A stretch of DNA of 64,000 nt from Hydrogenovibrio thermophilus (lineage in GTDB: Bacteria; Pseudomonadota; Gammaproteobacteria; Thiomicrospirales; Thiomicrospiraceae): positions 496,001 through 560,000 of the forward strand of contig NZ_CP035033.1 of the NCBI RefSeq assembly GCF_004028275.1. The letters run 5' to 3'. Positions 55,711 to 63,666 of the stretch are shown one piece after another. Made by a program: the position numbers and the translations under genes. The notes under the pieces were generated by a model, which did no database searches, had not been told where the DNA came from, and was given only the letters and a program-made list of their open reading frames with translations. Position 1 is the first letter of the stretch; each line of letters begins with the position of its first letter.

Positions 55711-56286
55711 GTGTTGCGACCTCGGCTCCGTTCCTTTAGCGATTATGACCAGGCCTGGCGGTTTTTGTTCAAAGGTCGCATAGAGGACTCGAAGGCCCAA
55801 GGGCATCAAAAAGGGGAACAAAAAGGGTTTACTCTGATTGAGTTGATGGTGGTGGTGGTCATTGTGGCCATTCTGCTCACGGCGGTGGTGATTTCCATTC
55901 AGCCGAGCGAATCATCGAAGGTTCGGCAACAGATCGGTGCTGTGAAGGGGTGGATGCAGTCGGTGTGTGACCGTGCTACGTTTGATCAGCACATTTATGT
56001 CATGATGCCGACGCAGACCGGCATGACGTTTGCCAGGCAAGTGAAACAGGCATGGTCAACACCGCCCAATGCACGGGAATTGGTTTGGCTGGATGGGTTG
56101 ACGGTGGATTGGCAGATTAATGATGCCACGCCATTGCAACAGACGCTACCGAAACCGGGCTGGTTGTGCTGGCCCAGCGGCGAAATGCTCGGTGGTGAAT
56201 TGCAGTTTACGCTGGGAAAGACTCAACGAACTCTGCGTTGGAACGCCATAGGACAATTTGAGGAATCGGACCGTCATGAACGATAA
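55711..56286 (+). CDS. gspH: Minor pseudopilin GspH
   Basis: Minor pseudopilin. 191 residues if the GTG at 55711 is used, giving an unusually long 39-residue leader before the peptidase site [14 protein letters not shown]; usual leaders are 5-20 residues. No internal ATG in frame lies closer, so either a TTG (around 55765) is used or the leader is truly long. The rest is a small beta domain. A CCAGGCCTGG copy (55749-55758) lies inside the leader. Overlaps gspI by 11 bp. Confidence 0.88.
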   Translation: MLRPRLRSFSDYDQAWRFLFKGRIEDSKAQGHQKGEQKGFTLIELMVVVVIVAILLTAVVISIQPSESSKVRQQIGAVKGWMQSVCDRATFDQHIYVMMPTQTGMTFARQVKQAWSTPPNARELVWLDGLTVDWQINDATPLQQTLPKPGWLCWPSGEMLGGELQFTLGKTQRTLRWNAIGQFEESDRHER

Positions 56287-56659
56287 AAACAGTTTTCAGG
56301 CTCGTCGGACACAACGCGGTTTTACCTTGATTGAAGTCATGGTCGCGTTGGTGATTGCGGCGTTGGCGTTAACGGCGCTCACGCGTGGGTTAGGTCAATA
56401 TGTGTTTCAGCAAAGCCAATTGCAGGAGCGGGTGATTGCCACTTGGGTGGCGGAAAACCGTTTATTGGAGTTACAACGCTTGCCGGGTGCTCAAATGGAA
56501 AACCGTGCGCAGGAAACGGCACTGAGCCAGGATTGGCAAACCGAGTTCACGACGTCCGATACGTTGATTGACGGCATTCAAAAGGTGGAAGTGGCGGTGA
56601 CCGCCCCGGCGGAAAAGCAGCCGACGGTGCGGTTATATTCGATTCTGGGAGGCGGTTGA
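56276..56659 (+). CDS. gspI: Minor pseudopilin GspI
   Basis: Tip-complex pseudopilin. 127 residues with site RG/FTLIEVMVALVIAALALTAL and the GspI pattern WVAENRLLELQRLP. ATG 56276 is the likely start, overlapping gspH; a further upstream start at 56258 has no ribosome site. Confidence 0.93.
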   Translation: MNDKNSFQARRTQRGFTLIEVMVALVIAALALTALTRGLGQYVFQQSQLQERVIATWVAENRLLELQRLPGAQMENRAQETALSQDWQTEFTTSDTLIDGIQKVEVAVTAPAEKQPTVRLYSILGGG

Positions 56660-56660
56660 T

Positions 56661-57278
56661 TTGTCGGCGTCCGTAGAGAAACAAGCTGGCTTCACCTTAA
56701 TCGAACTGTTGATTGCGGTGGCCATCGCCTCGGTGATTGCGGTGTTGTCCTACCAAGCCATCCATCAAGGCGTGCTGATTAAAGAAAATACCGATGAATC
56801 GGTCGAACGCTTTGAAGCCGTGCAAAGAACGCTTTGGTGGATGGAGCAAGATTTTACTCAAATGGCACCGCGTACGGTTCAGGACGTGTTGGGGTCGCCC
56901 TTGCCGGCGTTTCAATTAAGTTATGATTACGGCGCGGAAATGACGCGGATTGCGGTCTATCCGTCCCCTTACGGTATCGCAGGCCTGGCCAGAATCGGTT
57001 ATGTGCTGGAAGACGGGGTTTTATACCGCCAGGTTTGGCCGGTGATCGATCGCGCACCGGATTCGGAAGTAGAGCGCCTGCCGGTGTTGTCCGATGTGGC
57101 GCGTTTCGAGGTTCGGGTTTTGAATGCCGATAATCAGTGGCAGGAAATCTGGCCGGAAGCGGATCAGCCGTTGACCGATTTGCCGAGGTTAATCGAAGTG
57201 ACCTTGACGCTGGAAGACATGGGGCAAATACGCCGCCTGTTTTCGGGCGTGGATGGTTTGCCGGGGGCGTCTGAATGA
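56661..57278 (+). CDS. gspJ: Minor pseudopilin GspJ
   Basis: Tip-complex pseudopilin. 205 residues, TTG start 1 bp after gspI. Peptidase site AG/FTLIELLIAVAIASVIAVLSY, followed by the GspJ beta-domain (FEAVQRTLWWMEQDFTQMAPR). Stop overlaps the gspK start (ATGA). One CAGGCCTGG copy at 56980-56988. Confidence 0.93.
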   Translation: MSASVEKQAGFTLIELLIAVAIASVIAVLSYQAIHQGVLIKENTDESVERFEAVQRTLWWMEQDFTQMAPRTVQDVLGSPLPAFQLSYDYGAEMTRIAVYPSPYGIAGLARIGYVLEDGVLYRQVWPVIDRAPDSEVERLPVLSDVARFEVRVLNADNQWQEIWPEADQPLTDLPRLIEVTLTLEDMGQIRRLFSGVDGLPGASE

Positions 57279-58246
57279 TGGCCCGTGGCGTTGAACATGC
57301 ACGGCCGCAAAAAGGGTTTGCGCTGCTGACGGTGATGATCGTGGTGGCGTTGATTGCGATTGTCGCGGCCGAATTGATTTACCGGCAAGGATTGGCGGTG
57401 CAGCGCAGTATGAATATGTTGCATCAAACCCAAGCCGCGGCGGTGACCTGGGGGTTGGAATCCTGGGTGAAAAAAGGACTGTTGTTGGATGCGCGCGCCA
57501 ATCAGACCGACCATCTTCAGGAAGAATGGGCGCAGCCACTGATGCCGGTGCCGTTTGAGGGCGGCGAGGTGTCCGGGCAATTGTTGGATCAGCAAGGCTT
57601 GCTGAACCTGAATAATTTGCAGGAAACCGACGAAACGTTACGAAGAAAGTGGCAAAGTGTTTTCGAACGTTACTTTCAGCTCAAAGAGCTGGACCCGAGT
57701 TTGGCGGCGGTGGTGATCGATTGGGTGGATGCCGATAATAATTTGACGCAAAACGGCGCCGAATCCGATTTTTATTTGCTGAAACAACCGCCTTATCGAA
57801 CCGCCAACCAAAAGATGGTGTTGGTGGAAGAACTGGGCTTGTTGAAAGGCGTGACCGCAGAGGTAATTGAGCGGGTCAAGCCGGAGTTGGCGGCCTTGCC
57901 GTCATCAACGCCGATCAATATCAATACAGCGCCGGAATTGGTGTTACAGGCGCTGGCGGATTGGATGACGCCGGAAATGGCGACGGCCTGGGCGGTACAG
58001 CGAAAGACGCTGCCTGCGGACGATACCGCGGTTTTTCGGGAGTTTTGCGTCGCGCAGGGCGTTTCGCAAGAGCGGGTCAATGAAGATTTACCCGATGATT
58101 TGATTACCGTGCAGACGGATTATTTTTTACTGAAAGGGTTGGCCGCTTACGGTGCCTCGCAGTGGCATACGGCGGCCTTGTTTTATCGAAAAGGAACTTC
58201 GTACGTGAATTTAGTACAACGTTGGGTGGATGTCGCCGATGACTGA
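57275..58246 (+). CDS. gspK: Pseudopilus tip protein GspK
   Basis: Largest minor pseudopilin, capping the pseudopilus. 323 residues with site KG/FALLTVMIVVALIAIVA; as usual for GspK the +5 Glu is replaced. Characteristic segments: DWVDADNNLTQNGAE (calcium region) and PINI-NTA in TPININTAPELVLQAL. Overlaps gspJ and gspL. Confidence 0.95.
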   Translation: MMARGVEHARPQKGFALLTVMIVVALIAIVAAELIYRQGLAVQRSMNMLHQTQAAAVTWGLESWVKKGLLLDARANQTDHLQEEWAQPLMPVPFEGGEVSGQLLDQQGLLNLNNLQETDETLRRKWQSVFERYFQLKELDPSLAAVVIDWVDADNNLTQNGAESDFYLLKQPPYRTANQKMVLVEELGLLKGVTAEVIERVKPELAALPSSTPININTAPELVLQALADWMTPEMATAWAVQRKTLPADDTAVFREFCVAQGVSQERVNEDLPDDLITVQTDYFLLKGLAAYGASQWHTAALFYRKGTSYVNLVQRWVDVADD

Positions 58247-59342
58247 TACGCGTCAAGCCATGATGAATCTGGACGGCCAGCTCGAGGCGATGCAAGACGC
58301 GTCTTCGGTGCAATGGGTCTGGGTGCCGACCGAACAGGTGCTGTTTTTGGATGCCCTAGTGCCAGGAAAGCGAACGGCGGATTGGATGCAAGCACTGCCG
58401 TATGTGCTGGAAGAGCGTTTGGCACAGCCTGTGGAAACCTTACATTTTGCCGTTTTGCATCGTGAAAACAGCGGTGAACGAGCCGGCTGGACACAAGTCG
58501 CCGTGGTTGAAAAAGACCGCATGCGTCGTTGGCTGGACGAACTGGAAGCCAACGGCCTGGCCAACGCAGCTTTGGTGCCGGATTGTTTTCGTCTGCCAGC
58601 GCAAGGCGAGACACTGGATTTAACCGAAAACGCCCAGGCCTGGTTGATTTGGCAAGATGAGCGCCAGTCGCGTCGCTTGGTGCGAAACGGGGTTTATTCC
58701 GGCTTGGCCGGTGAGGCCGCTTGGTTGGAGCAAGTTTGGGCATTGGCACGCGAGCAGCAGCCCGACTTGCAACAGGAAACCCTGTCAAGTCTTCCAGAAC
58801 CGGACTGGGCGAGTCTCAAGCCTTTCAGCCTGCGTCAGGGCGAATTCCGTATGGCGAGCGATAGCGGGCGAGTCTGGCAAACCTGGAAATGGCCGATGGT
58901 CTTGTTGGTGGCGATTTTCGCCGTCTTGCTGACCGATACCGTATTGAAAACGCAGCGCTTGAACTTGCAAGCGGCAGCCTATGAACGCCAAACCCTGGCG
59001 CTGTTCAAACAACTTTTTCCCGATGTTAAACGGGTGGTGAATATCCGGGCGCAAACCAAAGTGCGTTTAAATCGCGCCGCCGATGAATCTGACACGGCGG
59101 ACTTTGCCTCTCTGTTACGGTCCGTCGAATCCAAGGTGAGACCGCTACTGGATAAGCAAGCCATGCGTTTGCAGTCCCTGCGTTGGCAAAACCGACAATT
59201 GCAATTAACGGTGTCGGCCAAGCAATCGGCGACCCTGCAACAATTGGCGGAGGATTTGAATCAGCGCTTTCAAGCCGAATTTAAATTGTCGCATGCCGCC
59301 CCGGATAAAACCGAAGGAGTGATTTATGTTCGCGCGCGTTAA
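58239..59342 (+). CDS. gspL: Type II secretion protein GspL
   Basis: Links the cytoplasmic GspE ATPase to the periplasm. 367 residues: a cytoplasmic actin-like domain (about 1-210), a membrane helix (about 218-236) and a periplasmic ferredoxin-like domain. Start 58239 is preferred over 58230 since GGGTGGA (58224-58230) is then 8 bp upstream. One CCAGGCCTGG copy at 58634-58643. Overlaps gspM by 17 bp. Confidence 0.9.
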   Translation: MTDTRQAMMNLDGQLEAMQDASSVQWVWVPTEQVLFLDALVPGKRTADWMQALPYVLEERLAQPVETLHFAVLHRENSGERAGWTQVAVVEKDRMRRWLDELEANGLANAALVPDCFRLPAQGETLDLTENAQAWLIWQDERQSRRLVRNGVYSGLAGEAAWLEQVWALAREQQPDLQQETLSSLPEPDWASLKPFSLRQGEFRMASDSGRVWQTWKWPMVLLVAIFAVLLTDTVLKTQRLNLQAAAYERQTLALFKQLFPDVKRVVNIRAQTKVRLNRAADESDTADFASLLRSVESKVRPLLDKQAMRLQSLRWQNRQLQLTVSAKQSATLQQLAEDLNQRFQAEFKLSHAAPDKTEGVIYVRAR

Positions 59343-59862
59343 CCAGTGGTGGTTGGATCGTTTGCCCCCAGCCTGGTTGCAGGCCTGGCGGAATTTATCG
59401 GAGCGGGATCGAAAATCCATTCAATGGTTGGGAGCGGTTGTCGGGTTGGCCTTCATTTACTTTTTGGTTTGGTCGCCGGTGTCCGGCGGGCTGGACAAAG
59501 CGCAAAATCGTTTGGACCGTGCGCAATCGGAGTGGCAATGGTTGAATGCTCAGGTGCCGAAACTGGAAAATCAACCGGCCACTCCGGCCACGGTGTTGCT
59601 GGATTCGCAGTCACGTTTGACGGCTTATGTGCAACAGAAACTGCGTGCCCATCAGATTTTTTCGCAACTGTCGGAAATCGCGCCAATCAATAAACGCAAT
59701 CGTGCCGGTATCGAAGTGCGTTTCGATTCGGTCAAAGCGCCACATTTTTTCGCCTGGTTGTCGGAAATGGAACAGGAAGGGGTGATGGTTAAAGCACTTG
59801 ATGTGAAGCCATTGAAACCCGGGTTGATTCAAGCCAAGGCCGAGTTTGAGGTGGCGTCGTGA
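59326..59862 (+). CDS. gspM: Type II secretion protein GspM
   Basis: Bitopic inner-membrane partner of GspL. 178 residues: cytoplasmic N-terminus (LSERDRKSIQWLGAVV, the GspM hallmark), a membrane helix (about 38-53) and a periplasmic ferredoxin-like domain. ATG inside the gspL end; stop overlaps gspN as GTGA. One CAGGCCTGG copy near the start (59380-59388). Confidence 0.92.
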   Translation: MFARVNQWWLDRLPPAWLQAWRNLSERDRKSIQWLGAVVGLAFIYFLVWSPVSGGLDKAQNRLDRAQSEWQWLNAQVPKLENQPATPATVLLDSQSRLTAYVQQKLRAHQIFSQLSEIAPINKRNRAGIEVRFDSVKAPHFFAWLSEMEQEGVMVKALDVKPLKPGLIQAKAEFEVAS

Positions 59863-60623
59863 AGCGCATTTTGTTCATCGACGTTTTCATGGTGGTATTG
59901 GCGGTGTCTTTTCTCTGGCATTTGCCCGCTGGCTGGGTGTGGCAACAGGTGCATGCGACACGGGCTGTGCCGCCCAATCTTCAGGTAACGGACTTGGACG
60001 GCGTTTGGTGGCAAGGCTCTGCCCAACTGAGTTGGCGCCAGGGCAATGAAGCGTTGGCGCTTGGAAATTGGCAGTGGGCCTGGCGACCGTCGGCCTTATT
60101 TTCCGGGCAGGTCGGTTTGGATGTGGTTTGGGTGCCGGTGAAACGGTCGGTTTCCGCCACGGTGCTTTGGGATGGAGAGCAATTGACGCTGGATGCTTTG
60201 TCGGGTCGTCTAGGCGTTGCGGATTTTGCCGGCGTGGTGCCGAAAGTGGGGCCTTTGTTGGTGGATGCCGGTGGTGAGATTGTCTTGAATAAGGTGGCGG
60301 CTGAAATCGCCCTAAACCGCCAGGCCTGGCCGAAAGCGATCAACGGGGATGTTGTCATCCGAAATTTGCAATTGTTGGGAGCCAGGGTGCCGTCATTAAA
60401 CATTCATCCTTCCATAGTACAAAAACAGTTACGTTTTCGTCTAACAGGCGATGGTGATGGTTGGCAGCTTTCCGGAAAAACGGAATTGAACCCGAACCGC
60501 ACTTATCGCTCGCAATTGAAAATAGAAGCGGAGTCGGCAGAGCGTATGCCCGATTGGGTGAGTATGGTGTTACCGGTGAAAAGTCCGGTACTGGCGGAGT
60601 CGGATCAAACGGGGCGTTGGTAA
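59859..60623 (+). CDS. gspN: Type II secretion protein GspN
   Basis: Accessory T2SS protein found in some systems. 254 residues with an N-terminal membrane anchor (about 5-24) and a periplasmic domain (LQVTDLDGVWWQGSAQLSWRQG, GNWQWAWRPSALFSGQVGL). GTG start within the gspM stop. The stop TAA overlaps the ATG of the following protease gene (TAATG), joining the protease to the secretion operon. One CCAGGCCTGG at 60320-60329. Confidence 0.85.
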   Translation: MKRILFIDVFMVVLAVSFLWHLPAGWVWQQVHATRAVPPNLQVTDLDGVWWQGSAQLSWRQGNEALALGNWQWAWRPSALFSGQVGLDVVWVPVKRSVSATVLWDGEQLTLDALSGRLGVADFAGVVPKVGPLLVDAGGEIVLNKVAAEIALNRQAWPKAINGDVVIRNLQLLGARVPSLNIHPSIVQKQLRFRLTGDGDGWQLSGKTELNPNRTYRSQLKIEAESAERMPDWVSMVLPVKSPVLAESDQTGRW

Positions 60624-62488
60624 TGAAGAATCGCGTAGGGTTTCGGTTAGTGGTCGTGGCAGGTCTGGTCGGATTTTTGACGGGCTGTGGCGGTGGCGGA
60701 GGGAGCGGCTCCAGCAGTGAGGTGGTTCAACCGGAAGACGCCGCCATTAACGATGCGTTCATCAATGAGCAATGGTATTTGAATAATGTCGGGCAATCCG
60801 CCTTGACCTCCACGGGGTTCGGCGGCGTGGCCGGTGAAGATATCCAAGCGTTTAGCAGCACCTTTTTGAGCCCTGAAAATTACGCCAAAGGTTACAAAGG
60901 AAATGGTGTTGAAATCGCGATTGTCGATACCGGCTTGGAAATCCGACATGAAGATTTAGCTGCGAATGTGGTGGAGGATGGTTCTTATAATTTTTTAGAT
61001 GGCACGAATGATCCAACGTCTACGGTGACGGATGGCGATCATGGTACCAGTGTGGCCGGTTTGGCGGCCGGACGCGGCGGTAATGCGATAGGGATATGGG
61101 GCGTAGCGCCACATGCTTCTCTGCGTGGGTTTAATTTAATTGCCTCGAATCAAGATTTAGCTGAGGAATTAGCCTCTCTTGGTTATCAGGAAGCTGCTGA
61201 CGGTTTTTTAGGGTTGGAAAATGGAACGGTAAGTATTTTTAATAAAAGTTATGGTTCTAACCCGGTGGTAGTGCCGCGCTTAGATGACTCTTATCCGACC
61301 TCCGCTGGAGCACAAATCGTTGCAGTGATGGAAGCCATGGCGTGGGGAACGGAGTATTTACGTAATGGTAAAGGAGCGGTGTATATTAAAGCGGGCGGCA
61401 ATGAGTATCATGAAATGCCAAAGGAGAGTAATTTTTCTCCAGATTGGTGCCGTATAGCGAATGAATATGGCGTTACGTGCTATAACCTGAATCAAGAGAC
61501 GGAAAACAATTCACCCTACCAATTAGTTGTTGGTGCCTTTAACGCTCATGGTGTTCGTTCTTCTTACAGCAATACTGGTTCCGCGATATGGCTATCGGCT
61601 CCTGGAGGTGAATATGGTTTTGATGCGCCAGCTTTAATGACTACGGACCAAAGTGGTTGCAGTGTGGGGTATAGTCAAACGTTTGCTGCCAGTACGCCTT
61701 TTAATCGTGGAGCCGTTAACTCGGGAAATGAGTCGTGTAATTATTATTCCAGCTTTAATGGAACCTCTTCTGCTGTGCCGATTGTAAGTGGTGTTGTGGC
61801 TTTGTTGTTGGAAGCGAATCCAGATTTGACCTGGCGAGATGTTAAGCATATTCTGGCGGCCACTGCGCGCCAAATAGATCCAGATTTGGAAGATAATGTC
61901 ATAAGTTTAGGTGGTGCTCAGGTCGTCATCGAACAAGGTTGGGTTCGAAATATGGCTGGTTTTGATTTTAGCAACGCGTATGGTTTTGGAGCGGTGAATG
62001 TCCAAGAGGCTGTTCAAATGGCGATGGATTGGAAATCCTCTCAAACTCATTTGCCGAATTTGATTGTTGAAACCTTTCCAAACCAAATGTTTGCTTCGGA
62101 GAATACAATACCAAGCGGTAATGGATTAGGCCTTGTTAGAAAACAAAATGTAACATCCAACATGATTGTTGAAAGTGTTCGTTTAAAGTTGAATATTTCG
62201 GCGACAAGCTATGGCGCTTATCCGAATATCGATCCGAGTGATTATTTGATTGAGTTAACGTCGCCAGTTGGAACACGTTCCATTTTATTGACACCTTTCA
62301 ACGCTTATCAATCAGGGCATGATATGAAAGGCATTCTGTTAACGTCCAATGCATTTTACGGGGAACCGGCTACTGGAGAATGGACTCTGAAGGTTATTGA
62401 TGTGGATAATGGAACCAACAATCGAATTTACCATGCTGGAGAAGGCCAATTAGATGATTTCCAGTTTACTCTGTATGGCCATCAATAA
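60623..62488 (+). CDS. S8 proprotein-convertase-like serine protease (lipoprotein), probable T2SS substrate
   Basis: A 621-residue kexin-like subtilase. Lipobox FLTGCGGGGG (Cys22), then the catalytic triad Asp102 (IAIVDTGLEI), His140 (DGDHGTSVAG) and Ser382 (FNGTSSAVPIVSG). A C-terminal P-domain (about 485-620; LIELTSPVGTRSILLTP, GEWTLKVIDVDNG) marks it as convertase-like. No N-terminal inhibitory propeptide is present; that role probably falls to the downstream gene. The ATG at 60623 overlaps the gspN stop. The middle part is more AT-rich than its neighbours, hinting at later acquisition. Confidence 0.88.
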   Translation: MKNRVGFRLVVVAGLVGFLTGCGGGGGSGSSSEVVQPEDAAINDAFINEQWYLNNVGQSALTSTGFGGVAGEDIQAFSSTFLSPENYAKGYKGNGVEIAIVDTGLEIRHEDLAANVVEDGSYNFLDGTNDPTSTVTDGDHGTSVAGLAAGRGGNAIGIWGVAPHASLRGFNLIASNQDLAEELASLGYQEAADGFLGLENGTVSIFNKSYGSNPVVVPRLDDSYPTSAGAQIVAVMEAMAWGTEYLRNGKGAVYIKAGGNEYHEMPKESNFSPDWCRIANEYGVTCYNLNQETENNSPYQLVVGAFNAHGVRSSYSNTGSAIWLSAPGGEYGFDAPALMTTDQSGCSVGYSQTFAASTPFNRGAVNSGNESCNYYSSFNGTSSAVPIVSGVVALLLEANPDLTWRDVKHILAATARQIDPDLEDNVISLGGAQVVIEQGWVRNMAGFDFSNAYGFGAVNVQEAVQMAMDWKSSQTHLPNLIVETFPNQMFASENTIPSGNGLGLVRKQNVTSNMIVESVRLKLNISATSYGAYPNIDPSDYLIELTSPVGTRSILLTPFNAYQSGHDMKGILLTSNAFYGEPATGEWTLKVIDVDNGTNNRIYHAGEGQLDDFQFTLYGHQ

Positions 62489-62506
62489 TAATGTAAGGAG
62501 TGGAAA

Positions 62507-63058
62507 ATGCAAAAATGGTGGGTAGCAATGGCAATTGTTATTATGGTTCCAAATGCTCAGGCTTTCACTCAAGCGTGTCAGTTGGTGGCGCAGATGGCGG
62601 GGCCGGATTATCAGGCCAAACCGAAGCGTTTCGGTTCCCTGACAGCGCCCGAGGACATGCCGAAATCGGTTGAGGCGTCTTTCATCGAGCGCAATGGCGG
62701 TTGGTTTATTTATCAAGCCTCAAAAGACTGGTTTGATGTGGATCATTGCGGGCCTAAAGCGCAAACGGTGGGCACGACGACCTATGAGTTTGTGCCGGTG
62801 TTGCTGAATCGTCGCAGTGGTTCGAATGCGGTGGTGAACGGCGTGTTTCTGATTAAAACCTACCGTGAAGAACATATTGGCCAAATCGCCGAACGCTATG
62901 GTTTCAAGATGGTGACGCCGCTGCCCAACCGGTTCACGGCGGTGTTTGATGTGAAGCCGCAAGTCTCTTACGACAAGTTGATTGAAACCTTGGACCGCGA
63001 CCGCGACGTGGAGTTTGCGGTGCCGTTGTTGAGTGAGCCGCATTACCGTCCGCGTTAA
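62507..63058 (+). CDS. Secreted chaperone/propeptide-like protein for the S8 protease (Aeromonas ORF2 type)
   Basis: 183 residues with a Sec signal (to about residue 19, NAQAF). The C-terminal half (FVPVLLNRRSGSNAVVNGVFLI, IAERYGFKMVTPLPNRFTAVF, LDRDRDVEFAVPLLSEPHYRPR) resembles a subtilase inhibitory propeptide made as a separate protein. In Aeromonas sobria the kexin-like protease ASP requires ORF2, encoded just downstream, as an external chaperone; layout and domains match that case. 18 bp after the protease gene. Confidence 0.7.
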   Translation: MQKWWVAMAIVIMVPNAQAFTQACQLVAQMAGPDYQAKPKRFGSLTAPEDMPKSVEASFIERNGGWFIYQASKDWFDVDHCGPKAQTVGTTTYEFVPVLLNRRSGSNAVVNGVFLIKTYREEHIGQIAERYGFKMVTPLPNRFTAVFDVKPQVSYDKLIETLDRDRDVEFAVPLLSEPHYRPR

Positions 63059-63075
63059 ACGGACAATACCGAATC

Positions 63076-63097
63076 CGCCCAGGCCTGGGCGTTTTTT
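63076..63097. terminator. Terminator at the end of the gsp/protease operon, built on CCAGGCCTGG
   Basis: A perfect palindrome CGCCCAGG/CCTGGGCG (63076-63091) followed by TTTTTT on the forward strand. It separates the operon from the convergent FmdE-like gene. Third terminator in the window with the repeated 10-mer (63079-63088) at its centre. Confidence 0.85.
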
Positions 63098-63614
63098 ATC
63101 GAAGCTGAATATCGAACAATTGTTCGCTGGTTTGGCCGACCAACTCTTCCGATAATTCTTGTTTCAGGGCGTCCAGCGCTGCATGCACTTCCGGCGCGGT
63201 TGTCTGAGACGCTTCTTTCATCAATTCGAAAAAACGGTCTGGCAAGACCTTGTCCTTCAAATAAACCGCTGCGGTTTGTTCTTCCAGTGTAATGAAAAAA
63301 CTGAACGACAGGTTGGCGTAAGGGTTCCAGCGTGCGTCGGCAATGTTTCGGTCGACAAAGTAAGCGCCTTGCGTCGGTGCCCGCGTCAAAAACTCAATGG
63401 CGTCTTTGACGCCGGGGCCGGGATGGCCGGTGAGGATGGAAAGCGGTTCTCTCGGCAGAGGCGCATCGGACGTGAGGATCGATGCGGCAGCCTGTATCGC
63501 CTTGAAGCCGATGGCGGCGCCGGCGATATTGGCCAGCCCGTGGTATTTTCGAATGTCGTCAAAGGTGATGTGGAACACATCGTTTCGATCTTGAATGATG
63601 ACCGTGTCTAACAT
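63096..63614 (-). CDS. FmdE-like domain protein
   Basis: 172 residues resembling the formylmethanofuran dehydrogenase subunit E-like family: ITFDDIRKYHGLANIAGAAIGFKAIQAA (with the His-Gly motif), ILTGHPGPGVKDAIEFLTRA and a Phe-rich C-terminal half (LSFSFFITLEEQ). In bacteria such proteins are often tied to metal or molybdenum metabolism or to TonB receptors; the actual reaction is unknown. It lies 52 bp downstream of a TonB-dependent receptor gene on the same strand, with a hairpin between. Confidence 0.65.
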   Translation of the reverse strand: MLDTVIIQDRNDVFHITFDDIRKYHGLANIAGAAIGFKAIQAAASILTSDAPLPREPLSILTGHPGPGVKDAIEFLTRAPTQGAYFVDRNIADARWNPYANLSFSFFITLEEQTAAVYLKDKVLPDRFFELMKEASQTTAPEVHAALDALKQELSEELVGQTSEQLFDIQLR

Positions 63615-63636
63615 AATTGTCTCTCTTAAAATGAAA

Positions 63637-63656
63637 AGTGCCGGATAACCGGCACT
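63637..63656 (-). terminator. Hairpin between TonB receptor gene and FmdE-like gene
   Basis: AGTGCCGG (63637-63644) and CCGGCACT (63649-63656) form an 8-bp stem with a 4-base loop. Read on the reverse strand it is followed by TTTTCATTTT, a moderate terminator or attenuator after the receptor gene. Confidence 0.6.
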
Positions 63657-63666
63657 GAAAATGGCA

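Noticed and set aside
60461-60622. Longer frame for the S8 protease starting inside gspN
   Set aside because: It would place 54 residues before the lipoprotein signal; ATG 60623 gives a proper signal and overlaps the gspN stop.
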